Positions 24,679 to 38,376 are shown, numbered from the stretch's first letter. The stretch: DNA of 64,000 nt from Holacanthus passer (GCA_025331565.1 JAFREQ010000014.1:14372001-14436000); one strand, 5' to 3'. Notes: a model not told the origin generated them from the sequence alone. Translations and numbers: made by a program.

Positions 24679-27600
24679 TCACTCAGTCAATAGCTTGATC
24701 TCATTAGCGAGGAGGGTGTTGAAGTTGTAGGCTGGATCGGGGAGGTCAGGGAGATCGGGCAGTTTGGGAGCTGTTGACTGGCGAAGCGAGGGCTGGGAGG
24801 GTTCAGCCAGCTCCGGGTCACTCTCGCTGGAAGTAGAACCCACGCTCATGTTGCAGACGGCCTCGGGTATCGAGCCGCTTCCAGCTGGCACGGGGCACAC
24901 CTCGGGCTCGCTGCTGGTCTCGCTGGTGCTGGACACGACGGACAGCAGGGACATCTTACGGGTGAGGCGGCTGGGGAGCATGGACAGGGCGTAGTCGGCG
25001 ACGATGCCTGCCACGTCCATGCCACAGGCCTGGTCGAAAGCGATGAAGCCCACGTTGGCATTGGCCTCGCAGACCACGAACGAGCCGTCATTGAGCTGCA
25101 GGAGGTCAATGCCACATACATCCATGCCGAGAATGTTGGACACCTCGATGGCCAGCTGCTTGCCCTGCTCGCTCAGTGGGCACATCATACCTACACCACC
25201 TAAAAACCCAGAGAGAGACATCAAATTAATACCATGATCAGTGGTTTCATCTAGACTGTCAAAAATACTTTATATTTTATTATGAACCAAGAGTAATAAA
25301 AAAATGTGATGATTTAAGAACTATTTTAAAAGAATTTTGCTATTTTTTAATATTCAATATCATAAAAATCAAATACTACATCAGATCTACTGAGAGTAGT
25401 GTTGAAGTGTCAACATGATCTGTTACATAAACGCAGAATAATCTGATGACTGATGTCCCAAATGTGTCACAGCGCATTACAGCTTCAACTAAACCAAAAC
25501 TGTTCATGCTCTGACATTGAAAATCAGTCTCATCAGCTGGAAATGCTCACATCTCCAGGGCAGATTCAGGACAAGCTTGTTGATTTGGCACCATTTCCCC
25601 AAACCAGTTTATGGAGCAGATGGAGCGTTATACTTGATCAAACATTTATTGAGATGTTATGACTATTAATTACGGCCCTCATATACAGGAATGACTATCT
25701 GGTGACATAGTGACTTAAATGTGGCACACAGAGCAGCAGCTGAACAAAATACAACACAGTTCATGTTTTTTCAAATGTTTTTTTTTTTAATAATGAATGC
25801 CCGTCTTTTACTTTCATTCTTAAAAGTCTAAAAAAAGCTTGCTTCCTGAAAACTGCTCCGTCTCTGCATCTTAACCAGAACAACTTTAGCTCTCCAAAAA
25901 CAGTGGGGTCTTTTAACCACACATTGCAAGAATCATGACAACTCAAGACAGATGTATGTGATTCAAATAATGAGTACATAAAAAGTAACCCAATTAAAAA
26001 AAAGAGAGACTAGTAAACTTAAGAACTGTTGCAGTGTATCAGTGCTGGCATCGCTGGTAACTGTAATGAGGGGAAGTGACTTCAGCAATGTAATATGTGT
26101 GTGATAGTGTTCAATAGTTGACTAATTCATTGTCATCATTAACTCTCAGGCATCTGCCTACCCAGTGAACAGTTGCTTTGCATGCGACCATCAGTGGAGC
26201 AGCGCAGCATTGAGCCGATGACACGGCCGCCCACCAGGACCACCCGCACATCACGGCCGTGCGACTCCTTGACGTACTCCTGAAACAGGTAGGGGGTGTC
26301 GTGACGGATCAAGTGGCACAGATCTGTCAGGTGGTGTTTGTCCCGTGCCAGGAACACAGCCTTGCCTGGGAGAGGGAAGGAAGGAAAGGTGAGCTGTTTT
26401 TCAGGCTGTCTGGATTACTAGACCTATTTATGATAACAGGAAAATAAGATGCTTGCGGGGTCTGAGATTTATGTAATCTTAGTTGAGGTTGGATTACTTC
26501 CTCAGAGTTTTGCTGACAAGCAGCTGCGTCTGCTGACCAAGTCTCATGTCAGTTCCCGTTTCTTACATAATGGATAGGACACTCCTTTTAGCAGCCACAG
26601 AATTGCTTCTCACAGAGGATAGAAGACGCCTGTTTTAATTAGCACCTTTAGGCTCCATCTCCTGGTTGTCAAGCCCTCTGACCCCTGTTGCAGCACCAGG
26701 GAAAATCATGTGCTTGCTGTGTGAGTCTGTGCACATTGTGTCTAAGTGACAATCTAAACAAGATGACAAGGCAGTCCGTTGGTAACATCATGAAGATGTG
26801 AAGATGGACAGTCTGAAGTCAAGTCAAAAATAAGACAAGCAAAGAATTATGGTCCTGTGACTCAGTGAGACATGTGAACATGACTATTTTGTATTGATGA
26901 TGTATTGTTTGGACAATGTACACCCAGAGGCATACACTAACTGGACAGAAAGAGCATAAGAAATGTAAATTTGTAATTTTGTAATACCACTGATTGTTGA
27001 AGATTTTGAAATTGCCCTTTGCATTCATTTACAGGCCTGGTTTGCTCATGAGAAGGAACCCTGGCTGGACTTCAGCCAATGTCAACGGTCACTGCAGAAG
27101 GGAGGAAAGCAACCCTTGAGATGCCGAACTCCATAAAAAGGGTCAAGTTAGTTGTTGGCCAACGGCTGCTTTCCCTAACAATGCACTTCGATGGCAGTCC
27201 AGGCTGGCCAAGGTCCATTGTTATTTCTTCACACAATGGCAGAGCCAGTCAAGTGTCGATAACTATGAATGAGAAAAGGCTAATGGGTCAGCAAACACTG
27301 GGGCTTTTCTCTAGGAAGCAAAACATTAATGACAAACTTCCCACAGAAGTCCCTTGTGAATTCAGGCAAAAATAGGAAACTAGAGTCAATTTTGTAAACT
27401 AACCTAGCAGCCACACTGTAAGCATTAAGATAAGATAAGATAAACCTTTATTCGTTATTAGTTTTGTTGTTTGTTGCAGCACCACAGTCCTAATCATTTA
27501 ACACCCTGTCAATGAATTTCATATAAGGGTGGACTGAGCTGCCGTTAGGTGGCTGCACAGTGCAGATTTCCGAGGTGTGGTGTAGTGAAAACATCTTTTG

Positions 27601-30600
27601 CACAGGAAGACATAGCTGGATTGTCTTACCTCTGTGGCCACGTGCATTCTTCACCACCACGGGGTAGCCCAGTGGCTCAGCCTCATCAATCATCTTACGG
27701 AAGTTGTCGTGCCCTCCTGGGAAAACACCCATGCACGCAGACACAAAGCAGACACAGGGAAGCGGTAAATATATAGAAAACGTGTCCTTGTTTTGGTAGC
27801 ATAGTTCACACATTACAGCCGACGACACGGGGTGGGGGCAGGGAAATCTGGCCTGTTGCTATGGCAACAATAGTGACTCAAAACAGCAGGGCTGTAGGAG
27901 TGTCGTCCTGAGCTTGTCCTTATTTGTGCTGCTTAATTCATGAGATCGGAACAGGGCAGTCACTGAAGGAGGCATTAATGTGAAGCAGCTGACCATATCT
28001 GACATTGATTCATAATGGCAGCAACAGCTGAGCTACAGCTTTGTCTGCTTTGGCCTGAGAAGTGACTGAAAAATGTGTCAAAAACATTGAAAAAAAATAG
28101 GAGGTGTTATAATAACTTCTTTCCCCTTGCTCTCCCCATCTCCACTTCCCTGTCTCCCTCTCTCTCCATCTTTGTGTGCCTGTCTGTGTTACATAAGCTC
28201 TCCAGCCGTTCTGCATGCATCGCCTGGCCTACTGTGCAGAGAGACAAATGGAATGTAGGCCAAACACCCCCCTCCTCTTTCTTTCTCTCTCTGTCTGTAT
28301 CCTTCTCTTTCTGCTCTTACAAACACCACAGCACTGTGGACGTTTGGGAAACAGAAAGAAATGTGTGGTGTTGGTTGTCCGCCTTTGTTTTGTCTTATAA
28401 AAACAAACAACAAATTGCAACAAATAAAAACAGCAGCCTGGCATGTGTTGTGAGGGCTGGATCCACACGTATCCTGTCTTCATCAGCAGTAGGTTAAATT
28501 ATAAATGTATGTGGTTTAGTGGCGAGCTATGAGGATTTGACCATGTATGTAAATGGGATTTTCTCTGCGTTGTTTGGATAATTTCAGTGGATGAATGATT
28601 GTGTGACTGATGGCTTATTAATCTGTGATATAGACACATGTGGACTAAAGCCGCTGATGCAACTAATGTGATTGAAATGTTAGAAAAAAACACACTTGAC
28701 ACAGCAGTGCTGGTGTTTATGCCAATATCGTTTGACTATAGATAATGCAGCTATGTTCCCATATAATGTTTGTACATACTTGGGAACAATACTACATCTT
28801 TTTTGTCTCCCATAATCTATACCTCCTGTTTACTCACTTCCACTTAATTTGACTAAAATACTAAAAGTCATAACCATAAAAGTTTCAGTAAACACAAAGC
28901 ATGATAGAAAGAATTCAGAAAGAAACTAATGTATGAAACAAGTTACATTTTAAGGCTGGGCTGTGGGATGTCTTATAAGAAGTTGTCCAATGGGCGCTGT
29001 GATGGACACCTCTGTTAGAGTCAGGGTGTCTGTGTTTAGTCATCTGTGCATTTGTGTGTAACACTGCTTTTATGTACTCTGCTCATGGACTTAGTCCGCA
29101 TTCTGTAGTCTGCACAGAGCTCCCACAGAAGGGGCAACGCAGTGGCATTATCCGGTATTAATAAAGCCAGCTGCATCACACATTCGTCAACCGATTTGCT
29201 GATTCATAGCCATGGAGAAACACACTGCTTCAGACGTCTTAGTTACAACAACACAGCGATACCACAACACATCAACACTGTGAAAAAAACAAACAAATGT
29301 CAGCTATTGATTTACCGTAGGAGAAGGTGTCTGGGAGAGGCACCCCATGGCCAGCCAGCTCCTGAAAGGTCCAGAACTTGTTGACACAGTTGAGTATGGC
29401 CTGGGGCCGGTTGATCAGCCGACAACCCATCTTCTCCAGGTGGCGCAGCACGGTGATGTCACTGTCTGACTGCACCCAGGGTGTGGGCACTCGCACCACC
29501 ACCACCTGTGGATAAGATGTCACCAATTCCTGCTCCACTCGCAGACCTGGAGGGTGGATTGGTGGGTGTGGGGGAGTGAAAAGAGGGGTGGTTGAAGAAC
29601 AGGGGGTGACCATTAGACAAAAATCTTCACTTTGTTAGCAATAATTTAGCAATAATTTGTCAGCCTGAGGACCAGAACATCATGCAGGAAGTTCATCAGA
29701 GTAACACCTGGCTCGTCATGTTAGGAAGCAGCACGTCATTGTTTATAGCAACCATCACATCCTAAAAATCATATTCACAGTAGCTGGAAACATTGAGAAA
29801 GTGGATGGTGAGATTTGGAATCCATCTTCAACTGGTGGAAAAGATTACTCCTCTTATGGAGACTGTTTGTGGACGCTGCTCCGGTCGTCTCCACAAAGCT
29901 CTGACTGAGAGTTGGCCAGGTTACAGGACCAGGCAGAGGGAGCCAACTCCAAGGCTGATGGTGTTAAGCCATGAATTTGGAACCTGCCTGCCCAGCTGAT
30001 ATCAGTATTTACATGCTGCCCATACTCCCTTGCAGTGCTGCCAGCTACTCTGCTTTTTGGGCCAACACTGTCTTCCTCTTTGACTGAGAAAGAGATATCC
30101 TTGCTCATACGCTAGTTTGTCTCGATGTAGGGCAGTGGGGTAGGGAAAGATGTCTGAAAACCCCAAGGGTGCATATCTTGATTTAATTACACATGAAGAA
30201 ACCAGGGAGAAATGCATGATTAGAAACGCTATGTTTTATGCAACAAACCATTTGTTTACTTTAATACAATTCATTTACTTTTTTATACAAAAACTACTGT
30301 CATCTAGTGACTGTTGTCTGAAATTCCTGGTCTTTTGTTTTATTGAAAGTCAAACTGACATGGGCTTTCTATGTCTCAGCCTGACACCACTTTTATTATG
30401 TAAATGTGAGCTAAGGAAATACAACAGGAACTGAACTGAACACAAGTGAACATATCTGAATAGGACACTGATCAACCATTTAAATTCAGCACAGCATGTA
30501 CAAGCCTTGGAAAACAAGTGAGACTTGACAAAGAGAAGGTTGTAGAGTATGATGACAAGAATAAAGCCAGCGTGATTTATTGTACACTAACTTTTCTACA

Positions 30601-33600
30601 AGGCTTAAAATCTGGCAAATTTGAACATTCAGTCTCTGTCAAGAGCTCACTGGATCTGCAGAACAGAATAAGATTTTGAAATAATAGAATATTGGCTTGA
30701 CACATGCCAAACACAGATGGCAAATTCACCAGCCATAGCCAAAGATTTAGCAGCATTTTACTGGTGACTGGTGTTACTTTGTCACCCTGGATGAGAAGAG
30801 GAAACAGAGACAGACTGAGATTTTGAGGAGGCGATGCGACCCAACAGCTCATCAGGGAGAACAGATTGGGTGGAGAGAAAACCTGTCTGTACGTGCGGGT
30901 ATGCACATACTGTATATATGTACAGGGAAGGAGGGACATTTGTCAGCGGCACAGCACCTCACCTCTACCGTGACCTCAGCCATCTTAGAATCTGCAGGCT
31001 CACAATAGTGACAGCGCCACTGGCTGAGATCATGAGGGGTCACAAGAAGCTCGATGGTCGCTGCAACAACATCAGACAGCTAGTGCGTGTGCCGGCGGAC
31101 ACGCTGTGCATCAAGCCACACTATGGGTGGGACCAGCACTTGTCTCTAGGGTCATTCTGTGCACAGACAGGTGGGGGGCAAGAGAGAGACAGCAGGCAGA
31201 AAAGGTCGGGGATGTCTTGTAGCCTTAACACAGAGGAAGGGAGGGGTAAATGGAGGCGCATGAGAAAAGGAGTATGAAGCCATGAAAAGACTGCCACCCC
31301 TCCCTTTTTCTCCTCCTCCTCCTCACAATCTCAGTATAGAAGCAGGAGGATTCACTGTCTCTCCAGCCCTATTCAACACTCTCACACACTGATCTGATTG
31401 TGCAGCCACTGAGAGTGCTGTGAGTGGTGTTACAGTGGGAAGTGTCGGGGGACGTGGTCTCATGGTTTTTGACAGACAGTATTCACTGTTCACGGTGCTC
31501 GTCTCCATCTCTAGGGGAACCAAACAGAGACCAACGAGGCAGCCACATGAATCACTCCTATTCATTTGTGCAAGTGTTCGTGTGCACTGCACTGGCCGTC
31601 ATGTGACCATTGCAAAAACATTCAGAAACCCTCCTGACCATTTTGGTGTACAACAAAGGCGACATCGGTTTTTGTGTGACAAAGTCCACATTTAGTGTGG
31701 ATGGGACCAGTTTGTAGTCACACATAGTTGGTTTTTCTTGCCTCTACGACAGACCGTAATGTTTTTTTATGGTTCAATGGACTGTATATGCGTGTCCCAT
31801 TTTCAATCTGCCTGACAAAGCTAACAGGCATGACAAGCATTCTACGCATACCGCTGCCACGTCACAAAGCAGGCGATGCCGACAAGCGCTGTGCCAATGT
31901 TTGGCTGGTGGGTCCTGCCAACCCTGAATGCAGTCTCAGTCTGGGCCCAGGAATCCTGTCTAAATTAGCCTGATGGGGCAGCAGGATCCCCAGAGTTTCT
32001 TCTGGTTTGGTTTGGGCAAACAAAGCCTTCAATGGTCTATTTACATATCTGTCATCACTGACACACATCAGACAAAAACATATACTGTAGGCCTACTATG
32101 AGGCCAAGCAAAAAAAAATCTATTGTTCGACCACAGAGGCCATGTAAGCCCGCACATCCTCTGTGAGTTAGCCCGAGTACTGTACAGCTGATAGCTACTT
32201 TACCAGTTAATGTACTTAAACTGCCTGAGTCAGCCAAGAATCATCATGAGACAACAAAAATATTTAGCAAAGGCAAGGATGAAAGGCATGTGAACAGCTC
32301 AACAAACACTTAAACTGCCTTTGAAAAATTCTCAGATTAAACAGGTCAAACCCACACCCAAACCCACACTTATAATTTACACAGTTGTCTTTTCGTTTGG
32401 TGTAGTGCTGGAAAGTATTTCTATACTACTGTGTACTATATCGCATCAGTTACAGTATAGAACTACATCAGTTTGTTTATTTAACCTGTGATTTTGCATG
32501 TACAGTACTGTAGTTGAGTGTGTTATGATTAGTTTTGTTGTGGGTAATAGAGGAATAAGTACTTGGGTGTAGTGGTTGAATGACTCGTTACGGTCTCTTG
32601 CCAAGTCTTATTCAATGGCTATTTTTATATTTTTGACATAATGCTGGGTAGGAAATATTGTGTACTCAACAGCCACAGTGGCTCGTACAAAAATAAACCA
32701 CTGCTATTTTAGCTATGTTTCTTTGATATCTCCAAATGATTTTTCATTACCTGCCAGAGTGGCTAGCAAGTACAGGCAGTCGAGAAGTTTTGTCTGGTGG
32801 CTGATGCCAACTTTCTCACCTGAATCTTCCCAAAAATCAGGGAAGAAAAATCCATCTTCGTTCTGCCAATAATATGTGCAGGTTTGTGGTCACTCGCAGC
32901 CTATGTTTTACCAGTGATGCAAGACCATTCAGCATGAGAAAGCAAAAAGTTAGCAGGTTTATAGCCCAGTAATCATAGAGCAGACGCTGTTCTCTTTGGC
33001 TGCTGCAACTATGCAAATTACAAACGCAAGTGCTTATTTGCGGTATGACCATATATAAAAAGAAAGGCCAAACATTCAAAACAACATAGTGACATTTTAC
33101 ATGGAAAGATGTGTCAGTCGCTCACACCTTAATAAGAATCTGCTATTTTAGGAATAGTGTTTTCAGGTACAGGAGTAACAGTGAAAACAATTTTTCATGG
33201 TGTGTGAGCTTTGCTGTCACTTGAAATATCAACTCCCAGCCTGCTGACACAACTAGTCATAATTTAATACTAACAACTCATGTATGACATTGACGTGTGT
33301 TGAATTGTGTGGAATATGTACTTAAGCAGCAAAAATGTACTTCCTAAGTCATAAATGCTATTGTCATGTGGTTTTAAAGTACACACACACAGAGACAGCA
33401 TGTACAGTGAGCCTCTTGAGCAACCCCAATAAAATGCAAATATACCTGTTCAGGCTGGATGGGATAAATGAGATGCAGCAGACTGACTGGCAAACAAGTT
33501 GTTGCCCTTGTGCCTATGACATGTGCAATCAAGTCACAGCCCAAAGAACACCATATACTCTCTTGATTAACTTAAAGCTTAACATGCTGTATATTATCTA

Positions 33601-36600
33601 AGCATTTATAAAATAGAGCTGTGCTTTAGCAGGAAAGAACCTGTGGAAGCGTGGGGTAAACTACAGTAGTAGCTGTAGATGTAAATCAAATTAAAAAGCC
33701 ATACTGATGATCATCACATAGTCTATGATCTCGGGAGGCTTCATAAATAACCAAACAAGGATTGGCATTAAAGCTACAGTATCTCAGCCCCACGTACAGT
33801 ATGTTGATACTGATACGCACTCACATGTCTAGATGTAAATTGCAATACTGCCTTAATGTTCCATCTCCCTGTTCACTGACACTAGAGTGTTGCATTTATC
33901 ATCTTTGGGAAAAAAGTGTGCCCACTGGCAGGCGCAAGCAGCACAAAGGATTGTAACATCAATTCATATCCGGTCTCTGTTTAAACATCTCAGAGCGCAA
34001 ATCATGGGACGTGAAATGCCTCTAGCCAGCTAAATGCTGGGTTTGGCTGTCTTATGTGAGGGGCCATCTTTGGTCATTAAAACATAATGGTCTGTGTGGG
34101 CACACTCATCTCTCCTCCTGTGGACACATTGAACCCTTCAGTGTGAAACGTGGACCTCAACCTGACTTAAGAACACACAAATGAGAGAACATGAGAAACC
34201 TTTGAAATAGTAAGCCGTAAATGTTATCAGTTTTAGGGTTCTGACTGCACTCTGACCTACCTTAAAACAAATACTACATGTCCAAGTAGTTTTTTGGTTT
34301 AGGTTGTTAACAAGCATCTAGTAACAGTGGGAAGTTTATCTTTGAACCGGTGCTGATATCTTGCTTGTTAATATTAAATGATGTATAAATGTCAAATTAA
34401 TGCATATTTTATTGAAATGCACTATATATGCACCCAAGAGAATAGACAGTTGTGGTAAATAACTCACCCCAATAACTGACCACTAAGAAAGGTGGTCAGT
34501 GACCACAAATACATTATTGATCACATGATGGTGAAACACCACTTGTGTTTCCAATACAGAAACAGTGATGACAAACAACTGCAAACACTCACTGATCTTG
34601 TCTCAGTCACTGTATATGTATGCAGAGATAGCGATACTATTAAATGTATAATTATATCAATTTGAACATGTAGTCTCCAAAAAGTATGAAAGTATAGACA
34701 CTTTTGACAACCTTAATATATCCAGTAGTTGTATCTCATGTTTATCTTAAATTCCAGAACTTTTCTAATTTACTTATTGTCTCTGCCACTGTACACTTTG
34801 CTAAAGCAAATGAAGGTTCTTACAGTCTGCATATTACAAGAGAGTAGAAACATTATTTTGATAAAAAACAATGCGTTCAAACCGTCAATGCCTGTTTGAA
34901 TTTTGTACTGAGCAGTACCTTCCAACTCCAGAGTTTCTGTAGTCTAGGTGTAAATGAAGTGCAGGTTATACATATGTAGTTAAAAGCTGCATGAACTGCA
35001 GGGCCAGTATGCACCTCACGACCCCAGCCACAGAGTATGTACTCTAATGCTTCCTGTGTAGCAAGCCTACAGCGTGGCCAATCTGTCCACTGGCTGTTAA
35101 TCTGTGATGTCAAGCCGAGGCTCAGAAGACATTTACTGTATGCAGACTTGGGGTCAGCATGGATTACAGGTCATGCTAACTGCCCTGCTCCAGTTGTGTA
35201 TATCCTGCTAAGCTACGCGACTAGACAGCCGTCTACCTACCTAACTTCATTAGTAATTATGCTCTCATTTTCCGTGTTTCTCCTGGATGTATTTAGCCTT
35301 TTATGACGATGATACAGATTAGCCTTTTCTTTAGGTCGAATTGTCTAGCGGTAGGTATTGTGTAAATGCCACACATAACCAATTGTAGGATTTGTTTATG
35401 TTCACAAATATTCCTTTATCCATACTGTGGTATGTGAAATACATGCAATTCATTATATGCCATGCCTTAATACTCCATTGTTGGCACAGGAAACTACATG
35501 TTGAGTATAAATCTTTGCCAAGACTGAGCTGCACAGGAGACCTGTCGTAGTATGTATTCTTGCAAAGGACGTGCTGCCCAATCTCACCCCTACTCATTCC
35601 ATATCTTCTCCCAACTATTCAGCCTCTGCCAATACCAGCCTACACCGGTTATGTGTTAATTGAGACCTACACGCCTCTCATCTGGTGACACGGCCCCACT
35701 TCACACCGCCTTGACAAATTCCATGTGTGTCTGTTTGCTGAGAGTTCCTCTTGTTACCATCACTTCATCAAGGCCTCCTGAGTCAATACTGTGCAATGTT
35801 GTCATTTCATAACAAGCACAACACAAACAATGTGTTCTGGACATGGCATTATCAAAATGACAAAAAAAGATTGATTGAAGATATGACATCATGCCATAAT
35901 GTAGGTAGCGTAGATGGAGTAAAATATACAGAAAATCTGTCCTAATAGATTACACTTTTGATAAAGTACCAGTTCAGTAATTTATCATATAAGAGCTACT
36001 GGTTATGATTGGACAGATGCAAGATTAACTTATTGCTTTTCTTCGTTTAAGCTGAATAGTTTGTTGCTCAGAGTGATGCAATGTGCAGTAAAATGGCACC
36101 ACTTCTGTTTGTTTTCACTAATAAATGCCTTGGATTTAATCGCCAGGCTGATGCAATATATAAAAAACCGATTCCCCTGTTGTTTTGGTGCTTCAGTAAA
36201 TCTGATCACCCACGACACTGCAGCGTGCTCAGTGGAATGAAATCAAGCATCTCGGTCTGGAGGGAGTCTAGCTGGAAAGTGGGTTAGGCGGTCACGGCAG
36301 TGGTAGCACTTTCCCTCCTTGCTAGCGGGCAGACCGTGCTAGCCGTCCACCTGCTTTACGGCAGCTCCCAAACAATGACCACTTGCCTTTAACTTTGCGG
36401 AACGAGAAAGGCACAAAACAGCCCACGTTACACCGCATCATTCAGTGAACACATTTTAGAGTAAGTGGCCGATACTTGCCTAGTTGTCCCTCGCTGATGG
36501 TGAGCACGATTTGGTCCATGAGGAGCGAGCGGAATTCAACATCCTCGTCGGCGCAGCGCTCCTTCAGCGCCCGCAGGATCTGAAGTTGGGGGTATTCCTG

Positions 36601-36642
36601 GCTGATACGCCGGTCGGTCACGAACCAAACCCGAGAGCACAT
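24679..36642 (-). CDS. rimkla: N-acetylaspartylglutamate synthetase A (RIMKLA)
   Basis: Five exons join in phase on the minus strand: 36480-36642, 29316-29546, 27630-27716, 26162-26365 and 24679-25199, giving 401 residues (human about 391). The start is fixed by an in-frame TGA at 36655-36657, five codons upstream. The enzyme is an ATP-grasp ligase of the RimK family that joins N-acetylaspartate and glutamate to make the neuropeptide NAAG in the cytosol, and also beta-citrylglutamate. Visible motifs are VPTPWVQSDSDITVLRHLEK and the ATP-binding lysine and glycine-rich loop YPVVVKNARGHRGK (about residues 147-160). Also seen are FQEYVKE, RVIGSMLRCSTDGRMQSNCS and the metal-binding block CEANANVGF in the last exon. 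The acidic and serine-rich C-terminus diverges from human, as usual. All introns are phase 1 and intron 1 has a GC donor. Neighbours match human 1p34.2. Confidence 0.95.
25200..26161 (-). other. rimkla intron 4; nothing recognised
   Basis: AT-rich, no coding exon or repeat family recognised. Confidence 0.5.
26366..27629 (-). other. rimkla intron 3
   Basis: Mostly unremarkable. A short (GATAA)n array followed by CCTTTATTCG at about 27428-27456 resembles the simple tails found beside degenerate fish retroelements. Confidence 0.4.
27717..29315 (-). other. rimkla intron 2
   Basis: Contains the X-box palindrome listed at 27855-27868 and pyrimidine-rich stretches near 28130-28320. No coding exon recognised. 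Confidence 0.5.
27855..27868. promoter_or_regulatory. Perfect RFX X-box palindrome in rimkla intron 2
   Basis: GTTGCTATGGCAAC is an almost exact inverted repeat and matches the canonical X-box (GTTRCC AT GGYAAC layout) in both half-sites, with one transition in the left half. It lies about 140 bp upstream of rimkla exon 3 in the sense of transcription. Confidence 0.55.
29547..36479 (-). other. rimkla intron 1 (about 6.9 kb)
   Basis: No coding exon, RNA gene or transposon was recognised. A perfect 9-bp inverted repeat with an 8-nt loop (34475-34483 and 34492-34500) stands out. Paired GCTAGC-type words occur near 36320-36340 close to exon 1. Confidence 0.5.
36474..36479 (-). other. rimkla: GC splice donor of rimkla intron 1
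   Basis: On the minus strand exon 1 ends ...CTAG and the intron begins GCAAGT. That is the consensus of the rare U2 GC-AG class (AG|GCAAGT). The only nearby GT would break the frame into exon 2, while the GC donor gives the conserved Gly-Leu junction. Confidence 0.85.
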
Positions 36643-37330
36643 GTTGGGATGGATTCAAACAAACAGAAAAAAGCAGAGTTGTGGCTGTGTGGAGGCGGCA
36701 GGTGCGATGTTATGTAGCACAGAGATGCTCACACAATGGAGACCTCGGCGGCTGTTAGCGGCACGAGCGGGCTGTGATGTGGCTAAAAAAAAACGGGCTC
36801 AACCGTTGTCGGGGTAGGATGAATAATCTTCTTTATCACCTTTGTTTCCCTTCATTTAGGGCCATTTAGTCTCCCCGAGTTAGATGGAGCCAGACCGCGC
36901 CAATTGGACACGAGCGAGCCGAAAAGAAGTGAGTGCTTCCCCGCACAAACTTGCCTCTTTCGACCGGGATGCAGGTGCACAAAAGCTCGCGCTGTGCCGC
37001 TTTAAATCTTGCCCACTCGAAAAGTACCAATAAAGTTTCCCCGCGGCCTCAGCTCAGTCGTCAGTTTGTCACGGCGGAACTCGGCGGACCCACACCGACT
37101 GGGCTCCGGCTCAGTTTGGCTGCTATCCACAAGCGGCTGGTGCTGAAACGTGCACGCGCTTCGTTTACAACTCTGCTCCTGCGCGTTCTCGTGCGCAGTC
37201 AGCCGGACCTGCCCCCCAAAATAAAAAGGTAACGGAGGCGCATTAACCAATCGCTACACGGGGATTTTCTCATAGTCCAATCAGCGCTAGGATGGTGTGG
37301 GCGAGCCGCGAATATTCTGACCAATGAGGA
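36643..37330 (-). promoter_or_regulatory. rimkla: rimkla promoter, CpG-rich with CCAAT cluster
   Basis: Many CpG dinucleotides from about 36.7 to 37.4 kb. Three CCAAT boxes lie on the plus strand at 37247-37251, 37277-37281 and 37321-37325, spaced 30 and 44 bp, as in NF-Y-driven and bidirectional promoters. The rimkla start site probably lies within 36.7-37.1 kb. A plus-strand open frame at 37324-37587 has no recognised homologue. Confidence 0.55.
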
Positions 37331-38176
37331 ACGCGAAGGGGGTTGCGTTTAGTCGAGAGCGCGCGGTGTGCTCCGTGAATCTGTGTGGTGGCTGCAGTGC
37401 GCACGAGACCGCGCATTACTCCGAACCGGTTCAGACCAGAACGGTGCGGGAGGAGGTTTGGCGGATACCGGCAGGAGATGAAACAAGGTCATTACAAACC
37501 GAAGACACTGCACGTCTTCCTTTTCTGCTCTGTTCCTCTTTTTTATATCAGTCGTGTTTAAACGGCAGGGTCATTCGAGGACAATGATGTCGGCTGAGGT
37601 GAAGCAAAACGCGTTCATGTCACGATGCTGCCAAATTATGACCCACTTCCCATGTTCTGTTGCTACTGTTTATGGAAGTCAGGTTAACTCAGTCAAACCT
37701 GATCACACAGACACGAAATACACAGTTTTAGATTCAGTGCGACTTAGACTTTTCGATTATGTCTTTATCGCCGCCTTGAGAAACGCCCATAAATCCGCGG
37801 AGGAAACAGGGCGCCTCGTTTAACCGCAGAACTTGCCTGAGAATCAACATGTTTCTAACTTGTCTTCAGCGTAAAAGTAATCGAGTGATATGTGTCGGCA
37901 CATTCATGAGTAAATTGCAAACAGGAACTACTAATAGCGTATTCGGCACACGTTTAATGGCACTAATCAGCCAAAATGTGAATAAATATGAGCTAAAAGC
38001 ACACAGCTAACTTGTTAACTCCATAGCAACATTGTATTTCCTGTTCATATCCCCCAAAGCTTTATGAGGAATGTAGATCCAAAATTTAGGGCATGATTAT
38101 CCACCAGATAGAGGAAAGACAGAATAATAATTGGAGTCACACAATCACATTAATGTTGATAATGCAACACAAAAAT

Positions 38177-38333
38177 AGATTATATACTATATATACGTAT
38201 ATATGTATATATATATAAGTATATATATGTATGTATATACATATATATGTATATGTGTGTATATATATATATATGTGTGTGTTTATATATGCATATATAT
38301 ATATACGTATATATGTATGTATATACATATATA

Positions 38334-38376
<43 letters not shown>

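Noticed and set aside
24846..25121. Minus-strand frame rich in S, P and C over the last rimkla exon
   Set aside because: Alternative-frame shadow of the rimkla C-terminal exon.
30834..31277. A 147-codon plus-strand open frame in rimkla intron 1
   Set aside because: No recognisable motif, no splice-compatible neighbours and composition typical of intron.
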